A DNA stretch of 51,944 nucleotides, taken from contig CAMAWD010000040.1 in NCBI GenBank assembly GCA_945861785.1, forward strand, positions 1 through 51,944, read 5' to 3'. Position numbers and translations under genes: made by a program. The notes under the pieces are model-generated. The model ran no database searches. It had not been told where the DNA came from and worked only from the letters and a program-made list of their open reading frames with translations. Of this stretch, positions 8,252 through 16,352 are shown piece after piece. The stretch is from Rhodoferax sp. OV413 (GTDB taxonomy: Bacteria > Pseudomonadota > Gammaproteobacteria > Burkholderiales > Burkholderiaceae_C). Position 1 is the first letter of the stretch, and each line of letters starts with the position of its first letter.

Positions 8252-10165
8252 TCAGACAACAGACTTGTTCGTGATGTCACCGGCGATTTTTTGCGCGAAC
8301 GCATCGAGGGACATCACTCCGAGGTCAGTATTCCCCCGGGCGCGCACGGCAACGGTGCCGGCTGCCATCTCCTTGTCACCAACGACCAGGATGTATGGAA
8401 GCTTTTGCATTGAATGCTCGCGGATTTTATACGTGATCTTCTCGTTGCGGAGGTCCAAATTGACCCTGATGCCTTGGTTCTGCAACGTTTTCGCCACGTT
8501 TCTAGCGTATTGGGCCTGAATGTCGGTGATGTTGAGCACAGAAACCTGAACTGGGGCGAGCCAGGCGGGCAGAGCGCCGGCGTGTTGTTCGATCAGGATT
8601 CCGATGAAACGCTCGAGACTTCCGACAATCGCGCGGTGCAACATCACCGGGTGTGCGCGACCGCTGGTGTCGGTGACATATTCGCCGCCGAGCCGTTCCG
8701 CAGTGTTGAAGTCGACCTGCATCGTCCCGCATTGCCACTGGCGGCCAAGCGCGTCTTTCAGCGTGTATTCAATCTTCGGCCCATAAAAAGCGCCGTCACC
8801 CGGCGACACAATGAAATCACAGCCCGAACGGCGCAAGGACTCCATCACCGCGAACTCGGCCTTGTCCCACAATGCGTCAGAGCCCACGCGCTTGTCCGGT
8901 CGGGTGGCCACCTTGTAGATGATCTCGGCAAAACCGAAATCCCGATACACCTTCTGCAACAGGGCCGTGTAGGCCACGCACTCGTCAAGAATCTGGTCCT
9001 CGGTGCAAAAGATGTGCCCGTCATCCTGGGTAAACCCGCGCACACGCATGATGCCGTGCAAGGCACCGCTCGGCTCGTTGCGGTGGCACTGGCCGAATTC
9101 GCCGTAACGCAGCGGCAGGTCGCGGTAACTCTTGATTCCCTGGTTGAAAATCAGCACATGGCCGGGGCAGTTCATCGGCTTGAGCGCGTATTCACGTTTT
9201 TCCGACTCGGTCGTGAACATGTTGTCACGGTAGTTCTCCCAGTGTCCGGTCTTCTCCCACAGGCTCTTGTCCAGGATCTGCGGGCCCTTGACCTCCTGGT
9301 ACCCGTTGTCGCGGTAGACAGCGCGCATGTACTGCTCGACCTGCTGCCAGATCGTCCAGCCCTTGGCGTGCCAAAACACCAGGCCGGGCGCGGCCTCCTC
9401 CATGTGGAACAGGTCAAGTTCGCGGCCCAGCTTGCGGTGGTCGCGCTTTTCGGCCTCTTCGAGCATGGTGATGTGCTGCTGCAGTTCCTCCTTGGTGGCC
9501 CATGCCGTGCCGTACACCCGCTGAAGCATTTCATTGCGGTGGTCGCCGCGCCAATAGGCGCCGGCCAGTTTCATCAGCTTGAAGAACTTCAGCTTGCCGG
9601 TGCTGGGCACGTGCGGCCCGCGGCACAAGTCCTCGAACGCACCCTCGCGGTACAAGGACACATCCTCGTTGGCCGGGATGCTGGCAATGATCTCGGCCTT
9701 GTAGTTCTCGCCCAGCCCCTTGAAATAGTCCACCGCCTCGTCGCGCGGCAACACCCTGCGCGTCACCGGTTCATCCTTGGCGGCCAGTGCCGTCATGCGC
9801 TTTTCGATTGCCGCCAGATCGTCAAGGGTAAAGGGGCGCTTGTACGCAAAGTCGTAGAAGAAGCCGTTCTCGATCACCGGGCCGATCGTCACCTGGGCAT
9901 CCGGAAAAAGGTCCTTGACGGCATAGGCCAGCAAATGGGCGGTCGAATGGCGGATGACTTCCAGCCCATCAGCATCCTTGGCTGTCACGATCGCCAGGCC
10001 GGCATCTGTGTCGATCCGGTGGCTGGTGTCGACGACCTTGCCGTCCACCTTGCCGGCCAGCGCAGCCTTGGCCAACCCGGAGCCGATGGATGCGGCCACC
10101 TCTGCGACCGTCACCGGGCCGGGGTATTCGCGTTTGGAGCCGTCAGGAAGTGTGATTTGAATCAT
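8252..10165 (-). CDS. thrS: Threonine-tRNA ligase
   Basis: This 637-residue enzyme charges tRNA-Thr. It has the N-terminal TGS domain (about 1-62), the editing domain with HSTAH (about 73) and CRGPH (about 184), the class II core with MNCPGH (zinc Cys, about 335), DDGHIF and LHRAIVGS (zinc His ligands), and the C-terminal anticodon-binding domain (about 535-635, [11 protein letters not shown]). Start ATG 10165. The upstream leader encodes a short threonine-rich peptide and a terminator, suggesting transcription is attenuated when charged tRNA-Thr is plentiful. It heads the infC-pheST string. Confidence 0.98.
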   Translation of the reverse strand: MIQITLPDGSKREYPGPVTVAEVAASIGSGLAKAALAGKVDGKVVDTSHRIDTDAGLAIVTAKDADGLEVIRHSTAHLLAYAVKDLFPDAQVTIGPVIENGFFYDFAYKRPFTLDDLAAIEKRMTALAAKDEPVTRRVLPRDEAVDYFKGLGENYKAEIIASIPANEDVSLYREGAFEDLCRGPHVPSTGKLKFFKLMKLAGAYWRGDHRNEMLQRVYGTAWATKEELQQHITMLEEAEKRDHRKLGRELDLFHMEEAAPGLVFWHAKGWTIWQQVEQYMRAVYRDNGYQEVKGPQILDKSLWEKTGHWENYRDNMFTTESEKREYALKPMNCPGHVLIFNQGIKSYRDLPLRYGEFGQCHRNEPSGALHGIMRVRGFTQDDGHIFCTEDQILDECVAYTALLQKVYRDFGFAEIIYKVATRPDKRVGSDALWDKAEFAVMESLRRSGCDFIVSPGDGAFYGPKIEYTLKDALGRQWQCGTMQVDFNTAERLGGEYVTDTSGRAHPVMLHRAIVGSLERFIGILIEQHAGALPAWLAPVQVSVLNITDIQAQYARNVAKTLQNQGIRVNLDLRNEKITYKIREHSMQKLPYILVVGDKEMAAGTVAVRARGNTDLGVMSLDAFAQKIAGDITNKSVV

Positions 10166-10188
10166 GGTGAATCCGGAGTGGTCAAGAA

Positions 10189-10213
10189 AAAAGCGCGGAC
10201 TGGCCGCGCTTTT
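10189..10213 (-). terminator. Attenuator terminator in the thrS leader
   Basis: AAAAGCGCGG-CCAGT-CCGCGCTTTT is a perfect 10-pair stem-loop on the minus strand, ending in a run of six T, 24 bases before the thrS ATG. It lies between the threonine-rich leader peptide and thrS. The leader segment CCGCGC (10253-10248) is complementary to the 5' arm GCGCGG (10209-10204), so an alternative antiterminator fold is possible. Confidence 0.78.
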
Positions 10214-10267
10214 GGTGAGGAATGTTCAAGCCGTCAGCGCACGAGGCGCGCGGCAAGGCCCCATGCG

Positions 10268-10303
10268 TTATTGATAACCGGCGGTGGTAGTTCGCGGTGT
10301 CAT
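10268..10303 (-). CDS. Threonine-rich leader peptide of thrS (predicted)
   Basis: An 11-codon frame reads MTPRTTTAGYQ and then TAA. Four of the eleven codons are threonine, three of them consecutive (ACT ACC ACC). AAAGG lies ten bases before the ATG. The frame sits between aceA and thrS and is followed 55 bases later by an intrinsic terminator. Ribosome stalling at the Thr codons when charged tRNA-Thr is scarce would favour the antiterminator, as in classical amino-acid operon attenuation. The peptide itself is probably only a sensor. Confidence 0.65.
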   Translation of the reverse strand: MTPRTTTAGYQ

Positions 10304-10356
10304 AACCAAAGTGCCTTTCCCGTTCTTGTTGGTCGTGCAAAAACCCGAGTCTAGCA

Positions 10357-11676
10357 TCAGTGGAATTGTTCTTCTTCCGTGGAGCCGGTCAGCGCCGTGA
10401 CGCTGGACCTGCCGCCCTGGATGACCGTGGTGACTTCGTCGAAGTAACCGGTGCCGACTTCCTGCTGGTGCGACACGAAAGTGTAGCCGCGGTCGCGGGC
10501 TGCGAATTCGGGCTCCTGCACCTTTTCGACATACGCCGACATGCCACGCTTGACGTAGTCCTGGGCCAAGTCGAACATGTTGTACCACATGGAATGGATG
10601 CCGGCCAACGTGATGAACTGGTACTTGTAACCCATTGCACCGAGTTCGCGCTGGAACTTGGCGATGGTGGCGTCGTCCAGATTTTTCTTCCAGTTGAAGG
10701 ACGGCGAGCAGTTGTACGCAAGCATCTTGCCGGGGTGCACCTTGTGCACGGCATCGGCAAATTTCTTTGCGAAAGCGAGGTCAGGTGTGCCGGTCTCGCA
10801 CCACACGAGGTCAGCGTAACGGGCATAGGCAATGGCACGAGAGATGGCCTGGTCCATGCCCTTGCGGGTCTTGTAGAAACCTTCGGCGGTACGCTCGCCA
10901 GTGATGAACGGCTTGTCGTTCTCGTCGTAATCGCTGGTCAACAGGTCGGCAGCCTCGGCATCGGTACGGGCAATCACGAGGGACGGCACACCACACACAT
11001 CGGCGGCCATGCGCGCAGCGATCAGCTTCTGGTTGGCTTCGACGGTAGGAACCAGCACCTTGCCACCCATGTGGCCACACTTCTTGACAGACGCCAACTG
11101 GTCTTCCCAGTGCACACCTGCCGCGCCGGCCTTGATCATGGCCTTCATGAGTTCGAAGGCGTTCAGCACGCCGCCGAAGCCGGCCTCTGCGTCTGCCACG
11201 ATGGGGGCGAAGTTGTCGATGTAAGCCTTGTCGCCGGCATCGATGCCCTTGCTGTGCTGGATTTCATCCGCGCGGCGGAAGGTGTTGTTGATGCGCTCGA
11301 CCACCGTAGGGACCGAATCCACCGGGTAAAGCGACTGGTCGGGGTACATGGATGCATAGGAGTTGTTGTCCGCAGCGACCTGCCAGCCCGACAGATAGAT
11401 CGCCTTGACGCCGGCCTTGACCTGCTGCATGGCCTGGCCGCCGGTGAGTGCGCCGAGGCAGTTCACGTAGGGCTCGGTGTGGAGCAGGTCCCACAACTTC
11501 TCGGCGCCACGGCGCGCAAGCGTGTGCTCGATGGGGAACGAACCGCGCAAACGCACGACATCGGCTGCGCTGTAACCACGCTCGATGCCTTTCCAGCGGG
11601 GATTGGTAGCCCAGTCCCGTTCAAGTGCTTCGATCTGCTGGGCACGGCTGAGCTGTTCGGTGAGGCTTTGCGGCAT
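10357..11676 (-). CDS. aceA: Isocitrate lyase
   Basis: The 439-residue enzyme splits isocitrate into glyoxylate and succinate, the first step of the glyoxylate shunt for growth on acetate or fatty acids. The catalytic signature KKCGHMGG (about residue 190) and the metal-binding WEDQLASVK and [10 protein letters not shown] stretches are intact, and length fits the short bacterial form. I start at ATG 11676, which has AAGGAG eight bases upstream; the frame stays open 13 codons further. No malate synthase gene is adjacent. Two palindromes 45-90 bases upstream are likely operators. Confidence 0.97.
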   Translation of the reverse strand: MPQSLTEQLSRAQQIEALERDWATNPRWKGIERGYSAADVVRLRGSFPIEHTLARRGAEKLWDLLHTEPYVNCLGALTGGQAMQQVKAGVKAIYLSGWQVAADNNSYASMYPDQSLYPVDSVPTVVERINNTFRRADEIQHSKGIDAGDKAYIDNFAPIVADAEAGFGGVLNAFELMKAMIKAGAAGVHWEDQLASVKKCGHMGGKVLVPTVEANQKLIAARMAADVCGVPSLVIARTDAEAADLLTSDYDENDKPFITGERTAEGFYKTRKGMDQAISRAIAYARYADLVWCETGTPDLAFAKKFADAVHKVHPGKMLAYNCSPSFNWKKNLDDATIAKFQRELGAMGYKYQFITLAGIHSMWYNMFDLAQDYVKRGMSAYVEKVQEPEFAARDRGYTFVSHQQEVGTGYFDEVTTVIQGGRSSVTALTGSTEEEQFH

Positions 11677-11720
11677 GGAAATACTCCTTGAGTTTGGTTG
11701 AAAAGCTGAATTCATTCTAG

Positions 11721-11763
11721 GTCTTGTATAAGACTCATTATTGTCTTATGTCTTATATAAGAG
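11721..11763. promoter_or_regulatory. Paired palindromic operators upstream of aceA
   Basis: GTCTTGTATAAGAC (11721-11734, perfect 5-4-5 dyad) and GTCTTATATAAGAG (11750-11763, one mismatch from the same pattern) lie 45-87 bases before the aceA start, with a further half site GTCTTAT at 11743-11749. Centre spacing is 29 bases, close to three helical turns, so two dimers could bind the same DNA face. The pattern GTCTTRTAYAAGAC suits a GntR/FadR-type regulator of central carbon metabolism; the regulator is not in the window. Confidence 0.65.
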
Positions 11764-11803
11764 CAAAAAAAATTCGTTGTTTTTCAATGACTTGCGTGGG
11801 TAC

Positions 11804-11893
11804 TTCGCAATGTGAAATTGAACATCTCATATTGAGATATTTTTCCGCACTGCAACATATTAAGAATTCGCAATGTGAAATGAAAATTTCACA
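11804..11893. promoter_or_regulatory. Repeated and palindromic elements beside the second ligase gene
   Basis: The 15-mer TTCGCAATGTGAAAT occurs twice (11804-11818 and 11867-11881). The second copy opens a perfect inverted repeat, TGTGAAAT-GAAA-ATTTCACA (11874-11893). Between them TCTCA-TAT-TGAGA (about 11825-11837) is another dyad. The block lies in AT-rich DNA between aceA and the end of the ligase gene, so it may control aceA from far upstream or form part of its promoter region. Confidence 0.45.
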
Positions 11894-11914
11894 TCGTGCC
11901 GCACTGACCAGGCG

Positions 11915-13273
11915 TCAAAAATTGCGTGCGTAACGCGCGAACTCCCATTCGCTGACATGTTGCGAGTACGCGTCCCACTCTGCCAGTTTGATGGCCAGGA
12001 ACTCGCTGCAAATTGGCTGCCCGAGCCGTTGGCGCAGTTCCGCGTTCCCACGCAGCGCATGCAGCGCACTGCAAAGGTCTCGCGGCAGTCGCTCCGGCAT
12101 GGCCGCGCCGGCGCGGTGGCAGTCATAGAGATCGAAATCGCAGGGTGCCGGTGGCGCCAGGTTGGCGTCGATGCCGTGCAAACCGGCGGCAAGGGTTCCG
12201 GCAAGTGCTGCATAGATGTTGCACGAAGGATCGGGCAATCGCCACTCCAGCCTGCCTGCCACCGTCCGGACCAGGCAAGTCCGGTTGTTGTCACCGATTG
12301 CCTTCCATACCGGCGACCAGGTGGTGCCGGACTGGCTCTCGCTGACTGCCAATCGCTTGTAGCTGTTGACCGTCGGGGCGCACAAGGCGCAAAGAGCGTC
12401 CGCGTGGTGCAACAGACCGGCCGCGAATGCATGGCCCACAGGGCTCAGGCCAAGCACGCCGGCCGCATCGGCAAACACCGGCTGCCCCTGCGCATCCGTA
12501 ATGCTCAGATGAAAGTGCAAACCGCTGCCCGGCGCGTCGGGCCAGGGCTTGGGCATGCAACTGAAAACCATCCCGTGCTGCTCCGCAACCGCATGGGCTG
12601 CCATCTTGAACAGCATGTACCTGTCCGCCGCGTTCAGCGCGTCGTCGAAGCGGTAGTTGATCTCGTACTGGCCATTGGCGTCTTCGTGGTCGATCTGCTG
12701 CAGGTCGAAACCCAGCGCCAGCAGATGGCTGCGCATGTCCTCCAGAAAGCCACGGTTGCGGTGGATGGCCTGGATGTCGTAGGACGGCTTGCCCTGGCGA
12801 TCTTCGGGGTCGGCCACGGCCCACCGACCATCCGCATGCTTGCGCATCAGGAAGAATTCGGGCTCGATACCAACCCACAAGGTCCAGCCCCGGTCTTGCA
12901 GCAAACCAAGCTGGCGCTTGAGCGTCTGCCGCGAGCAGGTACCGAGCGGCTCGCCGCCGGCAAAACCATCACACACCGCATGCGCAACGCCGGGCCAGAA
13001 CGGCAATGGGCGCAATGTGTCGATTTGCACCCGGCCGTAATACTCGCTGCGTGGTCCATGCCGTGGCAGGCCAGTGCCCCAGATGCTGGGGCCCGAGAAA
13101 CCCGCACCGGTTTCGACCATCTCGCGCAGCAGGCCCAAGGGCATCAGCTTGCCGCGCGCCACGCCGTGGATGTCGCAAAACTGCGCCAGTACGCTGTGGA
13201 TGCCCTGGGCCTGTAGTTGCTCGATGGCACCGTCCACTCCGCGGTGCCCAGCCAAGAGCAGATCAGCTCCCAT
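11915..13273 (-). CDS. Glutamine-synthetase-fold ligase (GlnT/type III-like), last gene of polyamine cluster
   Basis: A 452-residue protein with the whole glutamine synthetase fold: beta-grasp domain (about 25-120, FCDIHGVARGKLMP), then catalytic glutamates (GIEPEFFLM, DANGQYEINYRF), the ATP region GLHFHLSI, the NSYKRL glutamate-binding signature and NNRTCLVR. It would join glutamate to ammonia or to an amine. Its place at the end of a polyamine uptake and breakdown cluster, next to a porin and a permease, suggests an amine substrate, but type III glutamine synthetase is also possible. It starts 27 bases after the porin gene. No good ribosome binding site is seen before ATG 13273. Confidence 0.85.
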   Translation of the reverse strand: MGADLLLAGHRGVDGAIEQLQAQGIHSVLAQFCDIHGVARGKLMPLGLLREMVETGAGFSGPSIWGTGLPRHGPRSEYYGRVQIDTLRPLPFWPGVAHAVCDGFAGGEPLGTCSRQTLKRQLGLLQDRGWTLWVGIEPEFFLMRKHADGRWAVADPEDRQGKPSYDIQAIHRNRGFLEDMRSHLLALGFDLQQIDHEDANGQYEINYRFDDALNAADRYMLFKMAAHAVAEQHGMVFSCMPKPWPDAPGSGLHFHLSITDAQGQPVFADAAGVLGLSPVGHAFAAGLLHHADALCALCAPTVNSYKRLAVSESQSGTTWSPVWKAIGDNNRTCLVRTVAGRLEWRLPDPSCNIYAALAGTLAAGLHGIDANLAPPAPCDFDLYDCHRAGAAMPERLPRDLCSALHALRGNAELRQRLGQPICSEFLAIKLAEWDAYSQHVSEWEFARYARNF

Positions 13274-13300
13274 GGGGCGACACGGGAGTTCCAGGCGGCA

Positions 13301-14542
13301 TCAGAACGACACAACCACCGAAGTTCCGATCGTGGTGTTGCCCTTCTTGAAGGCACCGTTGCTGTCAATGAAGTTAAATCCGGTTGCATGGTCAAGACGC
13401 AGTTCGGTCTTCCACTGGGTGTTCGCATTCACGGCGTAGTTGAAACCAGCCGACAAGGCATACAGGTTTGCCCCCTTGGACGGATCGAGCGCCACGCCGG
13501 TGTTGTCCAACTCGGCACCTGCGGCACCAAACGGGTGGAAGTACAGGCCGCCGCCATTCTTGCGGTTGTTGATGTAGTCCGCCCGCACCAGCGCTTGCAG
13601 GCGCGGCGTCAGCTTGTAACCCACCAGACCCGACAGGCCCCACCATTTGGCGTCGCCGCCAGAGCCGTCCAGGCCACCGGCAATCAAACGCCCGACGCTG
13701 AACTGCCCTTGCAGCGTCAGATCGCCCCTGGTGTGGTATGCATCGATCTCCATCAAGTCGGCGTTGCCGCCCACTGCGGCAGTATTGGTGCGGAAATGCA
13801 CACCCGAGAAACCCAAGCCGCTGTATTCACTGGCGGAGTAGTCGGCCCGGTACACAAACCCCGGTGCCTTGCGTGAGGCGAGCCCGTCGACCTGTGCCAC
13901 CATCCATTTCGCGGTCCAGGACTTGCCAATCACATACGACATGCCGGCACCGGTGTAGTTGGAAGCGGCGTTGGCATACAGCAGGTTGTTGGTCACCAAG
14001 GGGTTCTGGTTACCCGCCGAATACTCGTAACCCGAGAAATCGGGCACCAGACCGGCGATCAGTTTGGTACCGTTTGCACCAATGGGAACCGCGACCGATG
14101 CCTCATGCACGATGCTGCCGGTGCCAGACAATGGCATCAGGCGCAAAGTCCAGCCCACAGAATCCTCCGACTCTTTGGCGACCTCAAAAAGCGCTCCACC
14201 GTAACCACCGTTGCCCAGCGCCTTGTTGAAGCCAGTGGCAGCAGAATTCCGGTCGTTGAGGTAGGTGGCCTCAATCACCCCCTTGAACTTCAGCCCCTTG
14301 AACCCCGAGGCAATGCTGCCCTCCTCCGCCAGGTCGACCTTTTGAACCAGCCGGTTGAACTCCTGCGGATTCACCGCGCCAGCCTGTTTGCTGACCGCCT
14401 CGACCTTGGCAGTCAGGGCTTCGAGTTGCGCCTTCAAGATTTCGATCTGCTTGAGGAGATCAGCATTGCTCTGGGCATGGCTGCTCACCCAGGGCAGGGC
14501 CGCAGCGAGGGCGACAACAACTAGTTTTTGATTGAATTTCAT
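13301..14542 (-). CDS. Outer-membrane porin-like protein, DUF3138 type
   Basis: A 413-residue exported protein. Residues 1-23 form a signal peptide ending SHAQS, and residues 25-55 form a coiled coil (NADLLKQIEILKAQLEALTA). The rest alternates in the manner of beta-barrel strands and ends in aromatic Phe (VVVSF), the usual outer-membrane insertion signal. The pattern matches the betaproteobacterial DUF3138 family, whose function is not established. It lies in the pot operon 28 bases after the second permease gene, so passage of polyamines or other cations across the outer membrane is a reasonable inference. Confidence 0.8.
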   Translation of the reverse strand: MKFNQKLVVVALAAALPWVSSHAQSNADLLKQIEILKAQLEALTAKVEAVSKQAGAVNPQEFNRLVQKVDLAEEGSIASGFKGLKFKGVIEATYLNDRNSAATGFNKALGNGGYGGALFEVAKESEDSVGWTLRLMPLSGTGSIVHEASVAVPIGANGTKLIAGLVPDFSGYEYSAGNQNPLVTNNLLYANAASNYTGAGMSYVIGKSWTAKWMVAQVDGLASRKAPGFVYRADYSASEYSGLGFSGVHFRTNTAAVGGNADLMEIDAYHTRGDLTLQGQFSVGRLIAGGLDGSGGDAKWWGLSGLVGYKLTPRLQALVRADYINNRKNGGGLYFHPFGAAGAELDNTGVALDPSKGANLYALSAGFNYAVNANTQWKTELRLDHATGFNFIDSNGAFKKGNTTIGTSVVVSF

Positions 14543-14569
14543 GGTTTCTCCTGAATAAAACAGACTTCA

Positions 14570-15412
14570 CTAAGCGGTCATCCGGAATGCGGCCGCCATC
14601 TCACGGGCGCGGCGTTTTTCCATCTTCGATAGCCACAGGCTCGCCACCACCACACCGACGCTGACGACCAGCACGGTGAGGGTGGCCACTGCATTGACAG
14701 TCGGGTTGAGGCCGAGCCGGGCCCGGCTGAATATGGTGATCGGCAACGTGGTGGAACCCGGGCCCGACAGAAAGGCCGACAAGACCACATCGTCGAGCGA
14801 GAGCGTGAACGTCAGCAGCCATGCCGACATCAAAGCCTGCGAAATCAGTGGCAGCGTGATCAGGAAGAAGACCTGCCAGGGCTTGGCACCAAGGTCGAGG
14901 CCGGCCTCCTCCAGTTGCGGGTTCATCTCCTGCAGGCGGGAGACCACAACCACCGTGGCATAGGCCATTCCGAGCAGGGTGTGCCCCAGCCAGATCGTCA
15001 ACATGCCGCGGTCAGGGAAACCGGTGGCACGTTGCACCGACACCAGCATCAGCAGCAGCGACAGCCCGATGATGACCTCGGGCATGACCAGTGGCGAGTT
15101 CACCATGCCGGTCAGCAGGGTACGCCCCGGAAAACGCTTGAACTTGGTGATCGCCACTGCGGCAAAGGTGCCGAGCACGACCGACGCGGTGGCAGTCATC
15201 AGTGCGATCTTGATTGACAACACGAAACCTTCGATGATCGGCGCATCCTTCACGAGTTCGCCATACCACTTGAACGAAAAGCCGGTCCAGGTGGTTACCA
15301 GGGGGCTTTCGTTGAAGCTCAGGGTGATCAGCGTGACGATGGGCAGGTACAGAAAAGCAAATCCGGCTGCCAGCCAGATGACGGAGGTGACGTCGCCGGC
15401 GCGGTTTTTCAT
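14570..15412 (-). CDS. potI: Putrescine/spermidine ABC transporter permease PotI
   Basis: A 280-residue inner-membrane permease with about six membrane segments and the EAA loop near residues 168-185 (EEAGLDLGAKPWQVFFLITLP), which docks on the ATPase. It forms the translocation pore with PotH. ATG 15412 overlaps the potH stop by four bases (ATGA), showing translational coupling. The spermidine/putrescine-type binding protein and ATPase upstream support the polyamine assignment. Confidence 0.92.
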   Translation of the reverse strand: MKNRAGDVTSVIWLAAGFAFLYLPIVTLITLSFNESPLVTTWTGFSFKWYGELVKDAPIIEGFVLSIKIALMTATASVVLGTFAAVAITKFKRFPGRTLLTGMVNSPLVMPEVIIGLSLLLMLVSVQRATGFPDRGMLTIWLGHTLLGMAYATVVVVSRLQEMNPQLEEAGLDLGAKPWQVFFLITLPLISQALMSAWLLTFTLSLDDVVLSAFLSGPGSTTLPITIFSRARLGLNPTVNAVATLTVLVVSVGVVVASLWLSKMEKRRAREMAAAFRMTA

Positions 15413-16332
15413 CGCCCGTCCCCGGTGGTGCTTTCGGCCTGGTATTTGTTGAACAGGGCCAGTGGCACGATGATCAGCAACACCATGATCACGGCCACGC
15501 TGGATGCCATCGGCCAGTCGTTGTTGGAGAAGAACTCATCCCACAACACACGGCCGATCATCAGCGTCTCGGGGCCACCGAGCAGTTCCGGAATGACGAA
15601 CTCGCCGACACACGGGATGAAGACCAGCAGCGCGCCGGCGATGATGCCGCCCTTGGACAGCGGCACGGTGATGCGCCAGAACGCCTGCCACGGGCTGTCG
15701 CCCAGGTCGCGCGCCGCCTCGAGCAGGCGAATGTCGAGCTTGACCAGATTGGCATACAGCGGCAACACCATGAACGGCAGGTAGGTGTACACCATGCCCA
15801 GCGTCAGCGAGAAAGGGGTGTTCATCATCTTGACCGGCTCGGACAGCAGTCCCAGGGCGATCGCGATGTTGTTGAACACCCCGTTGTCGGCCAGCAGCAT
15901 CTTCCAGGCGTAGACCCGCAGCAGGAAAGACGTCCAGAACGGCAACATGAGAAGCATCAGCAGTGCCGGCCGGATATCGGGGCGGCTGCGGGCAAGGAAA
16001 TACGCAAACGGGTAACCAATCGCCAGGCAGATCACCGTGGTGACCCCGGCGAACCAGATCGAAGAAACGTAGGCACGCAGGTACAGGTCATCCTCGAAAA
16101 ATATGGTGCGGTAGTTGGTGAACTTCAGCTTGAGCTGCAACATTCCGTCCTGCCAGGTCAGCAGGTCGACGAAACGCACCCCATCGACCTCGGAAATGCT
16201 GATCTTGAAGACCACCACAAACGGCAGCGCAAAGATCAGCAGCAGGAACAGCATCGGCACGCCGATCACGAAGCGCCGCCCCATGCGCCCCAAGACAGAC
16301 TCCAGCAGGTTTCGCCCGGTGGATGGATGCAT
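15409..16332 (-). CDS. potH: Putrescine/spermidine ABC transporter permease PotH
   Basis: About 307 residues, with an N-terminal cytoplasmic stretch, six predicted membrane segments and the EAA loop LEAARDLGDSPWQAFWRITVPL (shown here in part by LEAARDLGDS). It is the partner pore subunit of PotI. I start at ATG 16332; an in-frame TTG at 16344 is the alternative, nine bases after potG ends. It overlaps potI by four bases. Confidence 0.92.
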   Translation of the reverse strand: MHPSTGRNLLESVLGRMGRRFVIGVPMLFLLLIFALPFVVVFKISISEVDGVRFVDLLTWQDGMLQLKLKFTNYRTIFFEDDLYLRAYVSSIWFAGVTTVICLAIGYPFAYFLARSRPDIRPALLMLLMLPFWTSFLLRVYAWKMLLADNGVFNNIAIALGLLSEPVKMMNTPFSLTLGMVYTYLPFMVLPLYANLVKLDIRLLEAARDLGDSPWQAFWRITVPLSKGGIIAGALLVFIPCVGEFVIPELLGGPETLMIGRVLWDEFFSNNDWPMASSVAVIMVLLIIVPLALFNKYQAESTTGDGR

Positions 16333-16352
16333 GACGGTTGCCAAGTGCGCGC

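Noticed and set aside
8414-10354. A 646-codon plus-strand frame opposite thrS
   Set aside because: Mirror of the highly conserved thrS coding strand; no domain or start signal.
11874-11893. Possible CRP site TGTGA...TCACA
   Set aside because: The half sites are ten bases apart, not the six required for a CRP site.
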